Shown here one piece after another: positions 1-8,802 of a DNA stretch of 64,000 nt. Every line of letters starts with the position of its first letter. Positions within the stretch are counted from its first letter, which is position 1. The notes under the pieces are model-generated. The model saw nothing but the letters and a program-made list of their open reading frames with translations. It ran no database searches and was not told the DNA's origin. Both the position numbers and the translations under genes were made by a program. The stretch lies in NCBI RefSeq assembly GCF_002270415.1, contig NZ_NNRI01000022.1, positions 186,001 to 250,000 on the forward strand. Direction: 5' to 3'. The DNA is from Mesorhizobium sophorae. Lineage in GTDB: Bacteria; Pseudomonadota; Alphaproteobacteria; Rhizobiales; Rhizobiaceae.

Positions 1-943
1 ATCGCTCTTCGACGCTTCGGTGGCGTTGGCAACCGCCTCGCGCTTCTTCAGCTCTTCCTCGTAGAGGCGCGAGCGCAGCATCTCCCACGCCTTGGCCTTG
101 TTCTTGTGCTGCGACCGTTCGGCCTGGCAAGCGACCGCGATGCCGGTGGCAAGGTGGGTGATGCGCACCGCCGAATCGGTGGTGTTGACGTGCTGGCCGC
201 CCGAGCCGGACGAGCGATAGGTGTCGATGCGGACATCGGATTCGGAAACGTCGATCTCGATCGTGTCGTCGATGACCGGATAGACCCAGATGCTGGCGAA
301 CGACGTGTGACGGCGCGCGTTGCTGTCATAGGGCGAAATGCGCACCAGGCGATGAACGCCCGATTCCGTCTTCAGCCAGCCATAGGCGTTGTGGCCCTTG
401 ATCAGCAGCGTGGCGGACTTGATGCCGGCCTCTTCGCCGTCATGCACTTCCAGCACCTCGACCTTGAAGCGGCGCCGCTCGGCCCAGCGCGTGTACATGC
501 GCAAAAGCATCGAGGCCCAGTCCTGGCTTTCGGTGCCGCCCGCGCCGGCATGGACTTCGAGGTAGGTGTCGTTGGCGTCGGCCTCGCCCGACAGCAGCGT
601 CTCGACCTGGCGGGCCTTCGCTTCGCCCTGCATCGAACGGAGCGCGGCTTCCGCCTCGGCGATGACGCTCTCGTCGCCCTCTTCCTCACCGAGTTCGATC
701 AGCCCGATATTGTCTTCCAGCGCCTGCGTAAGGCCTTTCACCGAGGCGATGCCTTCCTCGAGGCCCTGGCGTTCGCGCATCAGCTTCTGCGCTTCCAGCG
801 GTTCGTTCCAGAGGCTGGCGTCCTCGGCGCGCACGTTGAGGTACTCAAGCCGCTTTATGGCCTGATCCCAGTCAAAGATGCCTCCTCAGCAGGGTAATCG
901 CCTGCCTGATCTCGTCGACAATATTCTGCGTTTCCGCGCGCAT
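1..943 (-). CDS. prfB: Peptide chain release factor 2 (3' end cut by the window)
   Basis: RF2 recognises UGA and UAA stop codons and triggers peptide release on the ribosome. Translation starts at the ATG at 943 and reads 23 codons to an in-frame TGA at 872-874. A +1 shift there continues into the main frame, which stays open to base 1. The catalytic GGQ loop is encoded at 193-201 within GSGGQHVN. The discriminator segment reads RISPYDSNARRHTSF, so SPY replaces the textbook SPF. The final residues lie outside the window. The gene is last in an amiC-mrcA-prfB series on the minus strand, an order common in alphaproteobacteria. Confidence 0.95.
871..886 (-). promoter_or_regulatory. Programmed +1 frameshift site of prfB
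   Basis: On the minus strand an AGGAGG Shine-Dalgarno-like hexamer (881-886) is followed after three bases by CTTTGAC (871-877). This is the classic RF2 autoregulation signal: the ribosome pauses at the UGA when RF2 is scarce and slips from CUU onto UUU. The reading frame upstream (from 943) and downstream (from 873) only join by this +1 slip. The arrangement is seen directly; the mechanism is established for bacterial prfB. Confidence 0.95.
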
Positions 944-1060
944 GGCTGACTGTTCTGTCCTGTTTGATGAAATCGGTCGGCGCGATACATAGGGAGGCCG
1001 CCGCCGGCTGTAAAGCAAAATGGGCCGGCACAAGGCCAGCCCATCCGCTCATGAAAATCG

Positions 1061-3517
1061 TCAGTAGAGGCCGCCGCCGCCGGACTGGATGGCCTGGTTG
1101 GCCTGCGGCGACAGCGCACCGCCGGTGGCATTAGAGCCGTCGGCGCCCATGCCGATGACCCAATAGCTGTCGGCAGGCCCGGTACCCGGCTTGAAGGCTT
1201 CGATGATGGTGCCGGGATCACCCGAAGCGGCACGCATGCCGGTCTTGCGATTGATGGCGATCAGATTCATGCCTTCCGGCACCTTGAAGTCGACATTGGG
1301 CGTGCCATCCAGCGCCACCCGCATGAAGTCCTTGAAGATAGGTGCCGCGAGACCACCACCGGTAGCGCCATGGCCAAGGCCGCGCGGCGTGTCGTAGCCC
1401 ATATAGAGGCCGACGACGAGGTTAGGCGTAAAACCGATGAACCAGGCGTCCTTTTCGTCGTTCGTCGTTCCAGTCTTGCCGGCGATGTGGCGGCCGAGTT
1501 CGCCGATGGTGGCGCCGGTGCCGCGCTGCACGACACCTTCCATCATCGAGGTGATCTGATAGGCGGTCATCGGATCGAGCACCTGCTCGGAATTGTCGAC
1601 CAGTTCCGGTTCCGGCTGGTTCTGCCATTCGGGCGCATTGCAGCCCTGGCAGCCACGTTCGTCCTGCTTGAACACCGTCTTGCCGTAGCGGTCCTGGATG
1701 CGGTCGATCAGCGACGGCTTGATCGACTTGCCGCCGTTGGCCATGATCGAATAGGCCGACACCATGCGCATCACGGTCGTTTCGCCGGAGCCCAGCGCCA
1801 TCGGCAGATACGGCGCCAGATGGTCGTAGACACCAAAACGCTCGGCATACTCGACGACCAGCTTCATGCCCATATCGTTGGCAAGCCGTACCGTCATCAA
1901 ATTGCGCGACTTCTCGATGCCGGAGCGCAATGTCGCCGGACCAGCAACGGTGCCGTCATAGTTCTTCGGCGTCCAGGTCGTGTTGCCGCTCTGGATGGTG
2001 ATCGGCCCGTCCATGATCACCGAGGCCGGCGTATAGCCATTGTCGAGCGCGGCCGAATAGACGATCGGCTTGAACGAGGAGCCTGGCTGCCGCATGGCTT
2101 GCGTCGCGCGATTGAATTCGGACTGCGCGTAGGAGAAGCCGCCGACCATGGCCAGCACGCGGCCGGTATGCGGATCCATGGCGATCAGGCCGCCCTCCAC
2201 CTCGGGAACCTGGCGCAGGCTGTAGGCGCCATCGGCGCCATCGTTCTTCTGCACGAAAATAACGTCGCCCGGCTTCAAGACGTCCGCCGGCGACTTGGCC
2301 TTGACGGTCTTGCCGTCGACCAGATGGCGCATGGCGAAACCCATGTCGTCCTTTCTGACGGTGCCTTCGACGCGTTCCTTGACGATCTCGCCCGACGCCT
2401 GGCGCGCCGGCTGCAGGCCGATCGACAGGCCGGTCTCTGAACTGTCGAGCACGACGGCCAGCGACCATTCGGGAACATCCTCCAGCCCCTTGACATTGCC
2501 CAGCGGCACACCCCAGTCGCCGGACACGTCGATGGTCGTCACCGGCCCGCGATAACCGCGCAGCGTGTCGTATTTCATCAACCCGTTCTGCATCGCCTTG
2601 CGGGCAATGAGCTGAACCTTCGGATCAAGCGTCGTGCGGACGGAAAGGCCGCCTTCGTAAAGCGCATTCTCGCCGTAACGGGCGATGATCTGGCGGCGCA
2701 CCTCCTCGGTGAAGTACTCGCCGGCGAAAAGATAGGTGCCGTTGCGGCGCGGCGTCACGCCCAGCGGCTCGGCCTTGGCCTTGGCGCCTTCCTCACGCGT
2801 CACGTAGCCATTCTCGACCATCTGGTCGATGACCCAGTTGCGGCGCTCCAGCGCGCGATCGGCATGTTTGAAGGGATGGTAGTTGTTCGGTCCCTTCGGC
2901 AGCGAAGCCAGATAGGCGGCTTCGGCCACGGTCAGCTCGTTGACCGACTTGTCGAAATAGGTCAGCGCCGCACCGGCGACGCCATAGGCGCCGAAGCCGA
3001 AGAAGATTTCGTTGAGGTAGAGCTCGAGAATACGATCCTTGGGATAGGCCTGCTCGATGCGGAAGGCGAGGATCATCTCCTTGATCTTGCGCTCATAGGT
3101 CTGGTCCGAGGACAACAGGAAGTTCTTCGCCACCTGCTGGGTGATCGTCGAGGCGCCGACCTGGCGCTTGCCTGAGCCAAAATTCTGCAGGTTGACGATG
3201 ATGGCGCGGCCAAGGCCGGTCACGTCGATGCCGGGATGGTTGTAGAAGTTCTTGTCTTCGGCGGACAGGAAGGCTGCCTTGACGCGATCCGGTATGGCCT
3301 GGATCGGCAGGTACAGGCGCCGCTCACGGGCATATTCGGCCATCAGCGCGCCGTCCGACGCATGGATGCGGGTGGTCACCGGCGGCTCGTATTTGGCCAG
3401 CACCTCGTAGTCGGGCAGGTCCTTCGACAAATGGCCGATGTAGATCGCAACGCCCGCCGCGACCAAAAGGGCCAGCGTCGTGCCGATGCCGAAAAAATAG
3501 CCAATGAGACGAATCAT
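1061..3517 (-). CDS. mrcA: Penicillin-binding protein 1A (bifunctional)
   Basis: This 818-residue protein is a class A penicillin-binding protein that polymerises glycan strands and cross-links peptides in the periplasm. Residues 5-30 form the membrane anchor. The GT51 glycosyltransferase domain shows EDKNFYNHPG with Glu87 as the likely catalytic residue, and GASTITQQVAKNFLL. The transpeptidase domain has SSFK (Ser480), an SRN motif (SxN) and AGKTGTT (KTG). A GGAG ribosome binding site precedes the ATG at 3517. It lies downstream of the amidase gene amiC and upstream of prfB on the same strand. Length and motifs fit full-length PBP1A, also called ponA. Confidence 0.96.
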   Translation of the reverse strand: MIRLIGYFFGIGTTLALLVAAGVAIYIGHLSKDLPDYEVLAKYEPPVTTRIHASDGALMAEYARERRLYLPIQAIPDRVKAAFLSAEDKNFYNHPGIDVTGLGRAIIVNLQNFGSGKRQVGASTITQQVAKNFLLSSDQTYERKIKEMILAFRIEQAYPKDRILELYLNEIFFGFGAYGVAGAALTYFDKSVNELTVAEAAYLASLPKGPNNYHPFKHADRALERRNWVIDQMVENGYVTREEGAKAKAEPLGVTPRRNGTYLFAGEYFTEEVRRQIIARYGENALYEGGLSVRTTLDPKVQLIARKAMQNGLMKYDTLRGYRGPVTTIDVSGDWGVPLGNVKGLEDVPEWSLAVVLDSSETGLSIGLQPARQASGEIVKERVEGTVRKDDMGFAMRHLVDGKTVKAKSPADVLKPGDVIFVQKNDGADGAYSLRQVPEVEGGLIAMDPHTGRVLAMVGGFSYAQSEFNRATQAMRQPGSSFKPIVYSAALDNGYTPASVIMDGPITIQSGNTTWTPKNYDGTVAGPATLRSGIEKSRNLMTVRLANDMGMKLVVEYAERFGVYDHLAPYLPMALGSGETTVMRMVSAYSIMANGGKSIKPSLIDRIQDRYGKTVFKQDERGCQGCNAPEWQNQPEPELVDNSEQVLDPMTAYQITSMMEGVVQRGTGATIGELGRHIAGKTGTTNDEKDAWFIGFTPNLVVGLYMGYDTPRGLGHGATGGGLAAPIFKDFMRVALDGTPNVDFKVPEGMNLIAINRKTGMRAASGDPGTIIEAFKPGTGPADSYWVIGMGADGSNATGGALSPQANQAIQSGGGGLY

Positions 3518-3730
3518 ACCCGCTCCAGTCCTTGGTTCGGGAATTTCCTAAACGAAGCCGCCTTCCGCGCAAGCTTTCGAGCCGGTCCCAATCCGCAATC
3601 GAAAACTCATGTCGCCACCATGTGGACAAAATACGGCAATGCCTGAATTCGTGACCGCAGGCCGTAAATAAAGGCGACAGCTGTTGTCGCCGCGCAACGC
3701 TGCCCCTGGTTGTGGGCGACCCGGAGCATG

Positions 3731-4993
3731 TCAGCCTCCGGTTCCGGCTCCGGTCTTGGCTGACGCGAATAGCGCGACGGCATTGGTTATACTCTGAGCC
3801 GCCTTGCCGCGCCAGTCGGCGTTGAGCAGCTGCGCCTCGTCCTTGGCATTTGAGAGATAACCCAGTTCGACCAGCACGGATGGCACGTCGGGTGCTTTCA
3901 GCACCTTGAACCCCGCCGAACGCTGCGGATTGTTGATGAGGCCGACGCTGGTCGAAAGCTGGCCGACCAACGTGTGGGCGAAGCTCATCGAGAAATTGTG
4001 CGTTTCGCGGCGGATCAGGTCGATCAGGATATCGGTGACTTCCTTGCTGTCGTTCTTGATTTCCATGCCGGCGAACTGGTCGGAGAGATTTTCGCGGTCG
4101 GCAAGCGCCTGCGCCTCGGGATCCGAAGCCTTGTCGGAAACGGTGTAGACGGTGGCGCCGCGAATGCCTTTGACACTGATTGTGTCGGCATGGATGGAAA
4201 TCAGCAGATCGGCCTCGTGCTGCCGGGCAATGCGCACGCGATCATCCAGGCGCAGGAACTCGTCGGTATCGCGCGTCATGAACACATCGTAGTTACCGAC
4301 GGCCGCCAACTTGTCGCGCAACTCGGTGGCGAAGGCGAGCGTGACGTTCTTCTCGATGGTGCCGTTCAGGCCCTCGGCGCCGCCGTCGATGCCGCCATGG
4401 CCAGGATCGATGACGACAGTGAAGCGATGGCCCGGATTGGACACCGGTCCGGTGCCGACCCGCGCTCCCTTGTCGGTCGAAACCGTCGATCCGGTGGTCA
4501 GCGCCTGATTGGCAAGTGCCGCGTCGAACTCGCGAGCGGAGGCTGCCGAGATGTCGATGGCGATGCGGTAGCCGGTTCCGTCCTCGTTCTTGAGCACATC
4601 TAGCTTGTCGACGGCGAACGGTCCCTTGCCGGTGAGGATCAGCCGCGAAACGCCCTCGCCGAGCGCGCCCAGGCGCACGCCCCTGACCAGGCCGCGCGCC
4701 TTCAAGTCCTTGGCGTTAATGGCGAATCGCGTATTCGCAAGATCGATGACAAGGCGATTGGGACCGCGCAGCAGGAACCATTTGACATCGGGTTCGCGGT
4801 CGAAATCCATGACGATGCGCATCTTGGTGGCATCGCCCGCCATCTTGTAGCCTTTTGCCACCAGCGGTGCGTCGGCCGCATTGGCAACGGAGGACGAGGC
4901 GGAAGAGATCACCAGCAACAGCAGGAGGCAGAAGGCACCGATGATCCGGCCGCCAACACGACATCCCTTGTCTGTGAAGTCTGCCAGTCCCAT
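3731..4993 (-). CDS. amiC: N-acetylmuramoyl-L-alanine amidase, AmiC type
   Basis: This is a periplasmic zinc amidase that cuts the amide bond between N-acetylmuramic acid and the stem peptide during cell separation. The ATG at 4993 was chosen because GGAAG lies just upstream and a signal peptide (hydrophobic core LLLLLVI, then ANA-AD) follows; an upstream in-frame start at 5101 has neither. An AMIN domain covers about residues 45-140 and an Amidase_3 domain the C-terminal 230 residues. VIDPGHGG, SIHAD and VLVELGYLSN carry the expected zinc-binding His and Glu residues. It precedes mrcA, 213 bases away. Confidence 0.93.
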   Translation of the reverse strand: MGLADFTDKGCRVGGRIIGAFCLLLLLVISSASSSVANAADAPLVAKGYKMAGDATKMRIVMDFDREPDVKWFLLRGPNRLVIDLANTRFAINAKDLKARGLVRGVRLGALGEGVSRLILTGKGPFAVDKLDVLKNEDGTGYRIAIDISAASAREFDAALANQALTTGSTVSTDKGARVGTGPVSNPGHRFTVVIDPGHGGIDGGAEGLNGTIEKNVTLAFATELRDKLAAVGNYDVFMTRDTDEFLRLDDRVRIARQHEADLLISIHADTISVKGIRGATVYTVSDKASDPEAQALADRENLSDQFAGMEIKNDSKEVTDILIDLIRRETHNFSMSFAHTLVGQLSTSVGLINNPQRSAGFKVLKAPDVPSVLVELGYLSNAKDEAQLLNADWRGKAAQSITNAVALFASAKTGAGTGG

Positions 4994-5646
4994 TTGTCTT
5001 CCAGTCGCTCCCGGTTTGGCGCCAGGCGCCCGTCGTTTCGTCGAAGTGCCGGTTAGGCCGCGAACTCGATTAACGATTGGTATCCAGAGAAGGTTAACCA
5101 AGCCTTTTCATGCAAGGGTCGGAGCCTGTTCTTACGTTGCGGAACTGCTTTTTGTCGGCATCGGAAATCGGGGTTGCCTTCCACCCCGCCAAATCATAAA
5201 AGCGATACTGGATCACTGCAATCCTGGAACCGCCCTCCTCCGCAGCTTCCTGCTACAGGGTTAGATGAAAGGCGGCTCCTTTCGCTTCATGCGAAAAGGG
5301 TTCAGGTGATCGCGACGAAATTTCGCAGGTGTGCGCCCGTGGCGGGGGAATCGCCTGCGTGAGGAAAACGGCCGGGTTTGTTCCCGCGCCGGCTCTGTAT
5401 GAGCAAACAAGCTGGTCCGGTTCGTCCGGGCTTTGGTTCAAAAGGTTCTGCTGGTGACGATGGCTTCAAGCGCAATTATGGAAAGGTCCGCATCAAACCG
5501 CGCCAATATGGCTGCGGGCGGCACCGCCATGGCGCTCAAGCGGCGGCCGGCGGACGTTCAATTATCCGGCACCCACACTCCAGACATGCAGCAGCGGGCT
5601 TTGCCTCGCAAGCTGCGGCTGACGGCTGCCGGGGGGAAACGAAATA
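4994..5646. promoter_or_regulatory. Divergent intergenic region; long rne leader
   Basis: This 653-base gap separates the divergent amiC and rne genes and must hold both promoters. No convincing coding sequence was found; short open frames here have no plausible start or composition. A leader of several hundred bases before rne would agree with the known autoregulation of RNase E through its 5' untranslated region in enterobacteria, but no family-level RNA structure could be recognised by eye. A GGGGGGAAA stretch at about 5630-5640 is the rne ribosome binding site. Confidence 0.45.
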
Positions 5647-8625
5647 ATGCCCAACAAAATGCTGATAGACGCCTCCCACCCGGAGGAAACACGCGTTGTC
5701 GTCGTTCGCGGTAACCGTATTGAAGAATTCGACTTTGAATCCCAGGACAAGAAGCAGCTCAAAGGAAACATCTACCTAGCCCGCGTAACGCGCGTAGAGC
5801 CCTCCCTTCAGGCAGCCTTTGTCGAATATGGCGGCAACCGTCACGGTTTCCTCGCCTTCAGTGAAATACACCCCGACTACTACCAGATTCCGGTCGCCGA
5901 CCGTCAGGCACTGCTGCGCGCCGAAGCGCAGGAGGCCGAAGACGAGGAGGACGAGGATGGCGACGGCGATGATCGCCAGAGCCGCGATCGCGGGCGGCGC
6001 GGACGCCGGCGCGGTGGCAAGAGCCGCGACCGTGGTGAACACAGGCGCGACGCAGGCGCTGCCGGCGAGGGCGAAGGCTCCGGCGAGGCAGGCGAAGGTG
6101 GCGATAATGGCGGCGATGTCGTTGTCGAGGAGATCTCTCACACTTCCGAGATCATCGAACACGCGGCCGATGCGTCCGAACATGTCGATACTTCCGAACA
6201 TGCCGATGCGTCCGGGCATGACGAAGGTTCTGCCGAGCAGGACGAAACCGAAACGCGCAACGGCGGCCCGACGTCGATCGCCGCCTCGGTCGAAGCCGAT
6301 GTGATTTCCGAAGCCGTCCCGCAAGCGGAAGGCAGCGAAGCGCCGTCAGGCGACAATGATCGCGGCATGCTCGAGGAGGTGCAATCCTCGCACCCGGACG
6401 ACCATGAGGTCGAATCGGTCGGCGCCGAGGATGCGCTGGAAGAAGTGCGCAACCGCCGCAAGCCGGTGCGCCGCCAGTACAAGATCCAGGAAGTGATCAA
6501 GCGCCGCCAGATCCTGCTGGTGCAGGTCGTCAAGGAAGAGCGCGGCAACAAGGGTGCTGCCCTCACCACCTACCTGTCGCTTGCCGGCCGCTATTCGGTG
6601 CTGATGCCGAACACGGCGCGCGGCGGCGGCATTTCGCGCAAGATCACCAGCGCGGTCGACCGCAAGCGCCTCAAGGAGGTCGTTGCCGATCTCGAAGTGC
6701 CGCAGGGCATGGGCGTCATCCTGCGCACCGCCGGCGAGAGCCGCACCAAGGCCGAGATCAAGCGCGACTACGAGTATCTGATGCGGCTTTGGGAAAATGT
6801 CCGCAGTCTCACCTTGCAATCGACGGCCCCTGCCCTGGTCTATGAGGAAGGCAGCCTGATCAAGCGTTCGGTGCGCGACCTCTACAACAAGGATATCGAC
6901 GAGATCCTTGTCTCCGGCGAGGAAGGCTACCGCGAAGCCAAGGACTTCATGCGCATGCTGATGCCGAGCCACGCCAAAGTGGTTCAGCCGTTCCGCGACA
7001 CGACGCCGATCTTCGTGCGCAATGGCATCGAGGCGCAACTCGACCGCATGCTGCAGCCGCAAGTGACGCTGAAGAGCGGCGGCTACATCATCATCAACCA
7101 GACCGAGGCGCTGGTCGCCATCGACGTCAATTCGGGCCGTTCCACCAAGGAGCACTCGATCGAGGACACGGCACTCCACACCAACCTCGAAGCGGCCGAG
7201 GAAGTCGCCCGCCAGCTCAGGCTGCGCGATCTCGCCGGCCTGATCGTCATCGACTTCATCGACATGGAGGAGAACCGCAACAACCGCTCCGTCGAGAAGC
7301 GGTTGAAGGATCACCTCAAGAACGACCGTGCGCGCATCCAGGTCGGCCGCATCTCGCATTTCGGCCTGATGGAGATGTCACGCCAGCGCATCCGCGCCAG
7401 CGTGCTGGAATCGACCATGAAGCCCTGCCCGCATTGCGGCGGCACCGGCCATGTGCGGTCCGATTCGTCGGTCGCGCTGATGGTGGTGCGGGCGATCGAG
7501 GAATTCCTGCTCAAGGATTCGCGCAGCCACATCACGGTGCGGACGCCGGCGGCGACCGCGCTTTACGTGCTCAACCACAAGCGCGGCACGCTGGTGGAAC
7601 TGGAAAGCCGCTTCGGCCTGACCATCACCGTCGAGGCCGACGATTCGGTTGGCGCGCAGCACTATGCGATCTTCCGCGGCGCGCTGGCGGAAAAGCCGGA
7701 AGGCTTTGTCGAGGTGCGTAGCCTGCCGGCCTATGTCGAACCGGATGAGCCCGAGGACGAGATCGTCGTCATCGAGGAAGACGACGAGGCGCCGGTACAG
7801 GCCGAACAGCCACGCCAGCAGCAGCCGCAGCAACAACAGCCACGGCCTGCCGCCGGTGGCGAAGAAGGCGAAGGCCGCGACCGCAAGCGCCGCAAGCGCC
7901 GGCGGCGTCGTGGCGGCAAGGACCGCGACCGCGAACACGGCGCACCCGCGGACGGATCTTCCGTCTCCGCACCGGTCGCTGAGTTCTCCGGCTCGGCAGC
8001 CACTGCCAGCGACGGCGACGCGGAAACAGACGACGACGCTCCTCTCGGTATTGCCGAGACGTCCGAAACGGTTGAGGCATCGGATGAAGGCCAAGGCAAG
8101 AAGCGCCGGCGCGGAAAGCGCGGCGGCAAGCGCAACCGTCGCGAAGACGGTGAAGGCGAAGCCGAGGCAAACGCTGGCGAAACGGTCGAATCACTCGACC
8201 GCGAAGTAGCGGAAAGCGTGGCGGTCTCCAGCGAGCCGGTAGCTGCCGCACCGGCCGAAGAGCCAGTGGCGCTTGCTCCGGCCAATGACGACGCGCCGAG
8301 CACGGAAAAGCCAAAGAAGCCACGTCGTGCCGCCAAGCCGAAGAAGGCTGCGGCCGAGGTCGTCGCCGAGGAGCCGACCGCCGAGGCGCCGACTGCCGAA
8401 GCGGTCGCGGAGGCACCGGCCGAGACGCCGGCCACTGCGTCCGACGAGGCAGCGGCAGCGACTGTCGACGAGGCGCCGAAGGTCCGCCCGTCACGGCGCA
8501 AGCCGGCGGCAGTGGATGCGCCGGTCGTGCCGGTGGTGTCTTCGACGGTTGCCGACGAACCGGCGGCCAAGACCGAGGACAAGCCGAAGCGCGCCGGATG
8601 GTGGCAGCGGAAAGGCTTTTTCTAA
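5647..8625 (+). CDS. rne: Ribonuclease E
   Basis: RNase E is the endonuclease core of the RNA degradosome and also matures rRNA and tRNA. The protein is 992 residues. The S1 RNA-binding domain begins near residue 35 but is interrupted at about residues 97-270 by an acidic, low-complexity insert, after which it resumes at VKEERGNKGAALTTYLSL. The DNase I-like catalytic part holds AIDVNSGRS and VIDFIDME with the expected metal-binding aspartates. The zinc-link CPHCGGTG follows. From about residue 700 the tail is disordered, rich in Arg, Glu, Ala and Pro, and ends in GWWQRKGFF; such tails scaffold degradosome partners. A strong terminator follows at 8664. Confidence 0.96.
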   Translation: MPNKMLIDASHPEETRVVVVRGNRIEEFDFESQDKKQLKGNIYLARVTRVEPSLQAAFVEYGGNRHGFLAFSEIHPDYYQIPVADRQALLRAEAQEAEDEEDEDGDGDDRQSRDRGRRGRRRGGKSRDRGEHRRDAGAAGEGEGSGEAGEGGDNGGDVVVEEISHTSEIIEHAADASEHVDTSEHADASGHDEGSAEQDETETRNGGPTSIAASVEADVISEAVPQAEGSEAPSGDNDRGMLEEVQSSHPDDHEVESVGAEDALEEVRNRRKPVRRQYKIQEVIKRRQILLVQVVKEERGNKGAALTTYLSLAGRYSVLMPNTARGGGISRKITSAVDRKRLKEVVADLEVPQGMGVILRTAGESRTKAEIKRDYEYLMRLWENVRSLTLQSTAPALVYEEGSLIKRSVRDLYNKDIDEILVSGEEGYREAKDFMRMLMPSHAKVVQPFRDTTPIFVRNGIEAQLDRMLQPQVTLKSGGYIIINQTEALVAIDVNSGRSTKEHSIEDTALHTNLEAAEEVARQLRLRDLAGLIVIDFIDMEENRNNRSVEKRLKDHLKNDRARIQVGRISHFGLMEMSRQRIRASVLESTMKPCPHCGGTGHVRSDSSVALMVVRAIEEFLLKDSRSHITVRTPAATALYVLNHKRGTLVELESRFGLTITVEADDSVGAQHYAIFRGALAEKPEGFVEVRSLPAYVEPDEPEDEIVVIEEDDEAPVQAEQPRQQQPQQQQPRPAAGGEEGEGRDRKRRKRRRRRGGKDRDREHGAPADGSSVSAPVAEFSGSAATASDGDAETDDDAPLGIAETSETVEASDEGQGKKRRRGKRGGKRNRREDGEGEAEANAGETVESLDREVAESVAVSSEPVAAAPAEEPVALAPANDDAPSTEKPKKPRRAAKPKKAAAEVVAEEPTAEAPTAEAVAEAPAETPATASDEAAAATVDEAPKVRPSRRKPAAVDAPVVPVVSSTVADEPAAKTEDKPKRAGWWQRKGFF

Positions 8626-8663
8626 GCCTTTCAGCCGCTTGACTTGATTTCTTGACAAAAAGA

Positions 8664-8699
8664 ATCCCGCGCCGACCGAAAGACGGCGCGGGATTTTTC
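8664..8699 (+). terminator. Rho-independent terminator of rne
   Basis: An 11-base GC-rich stem (ATCCCGCGCCG pairing with CGGCGCGGGAT) around a short loop is followed by five T residues. It lies 38 bases after the rne stop codon. The A-run on the other side may let it also stop transcripts leaving the RTX gene on the minus strand. Confidence 0.9.
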
Positions 8700-8802
8700 A
8701 TATCTGGCGTTGCGGCTGGTCGCGAGGACGGGAAAGCCATTCAAAGTGTGAAACCGCTGGCGCAGAGAGTATCGTCGACGGAAACCGAAGTGCCTTCTGA
8801 CC

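Noticed and set aside
872..874. In-frame TGA suggesting prfB is a pseudogene
   Set aside because: It is the programmed frameshift stop, with all signals intact.
7731..8740. Long minus-strand frames opposite the rne tail
   Set aside because: The low-complexity GC-rich tail leaves several frames open by chance; Ser/Arg-rich products are typical shadows.
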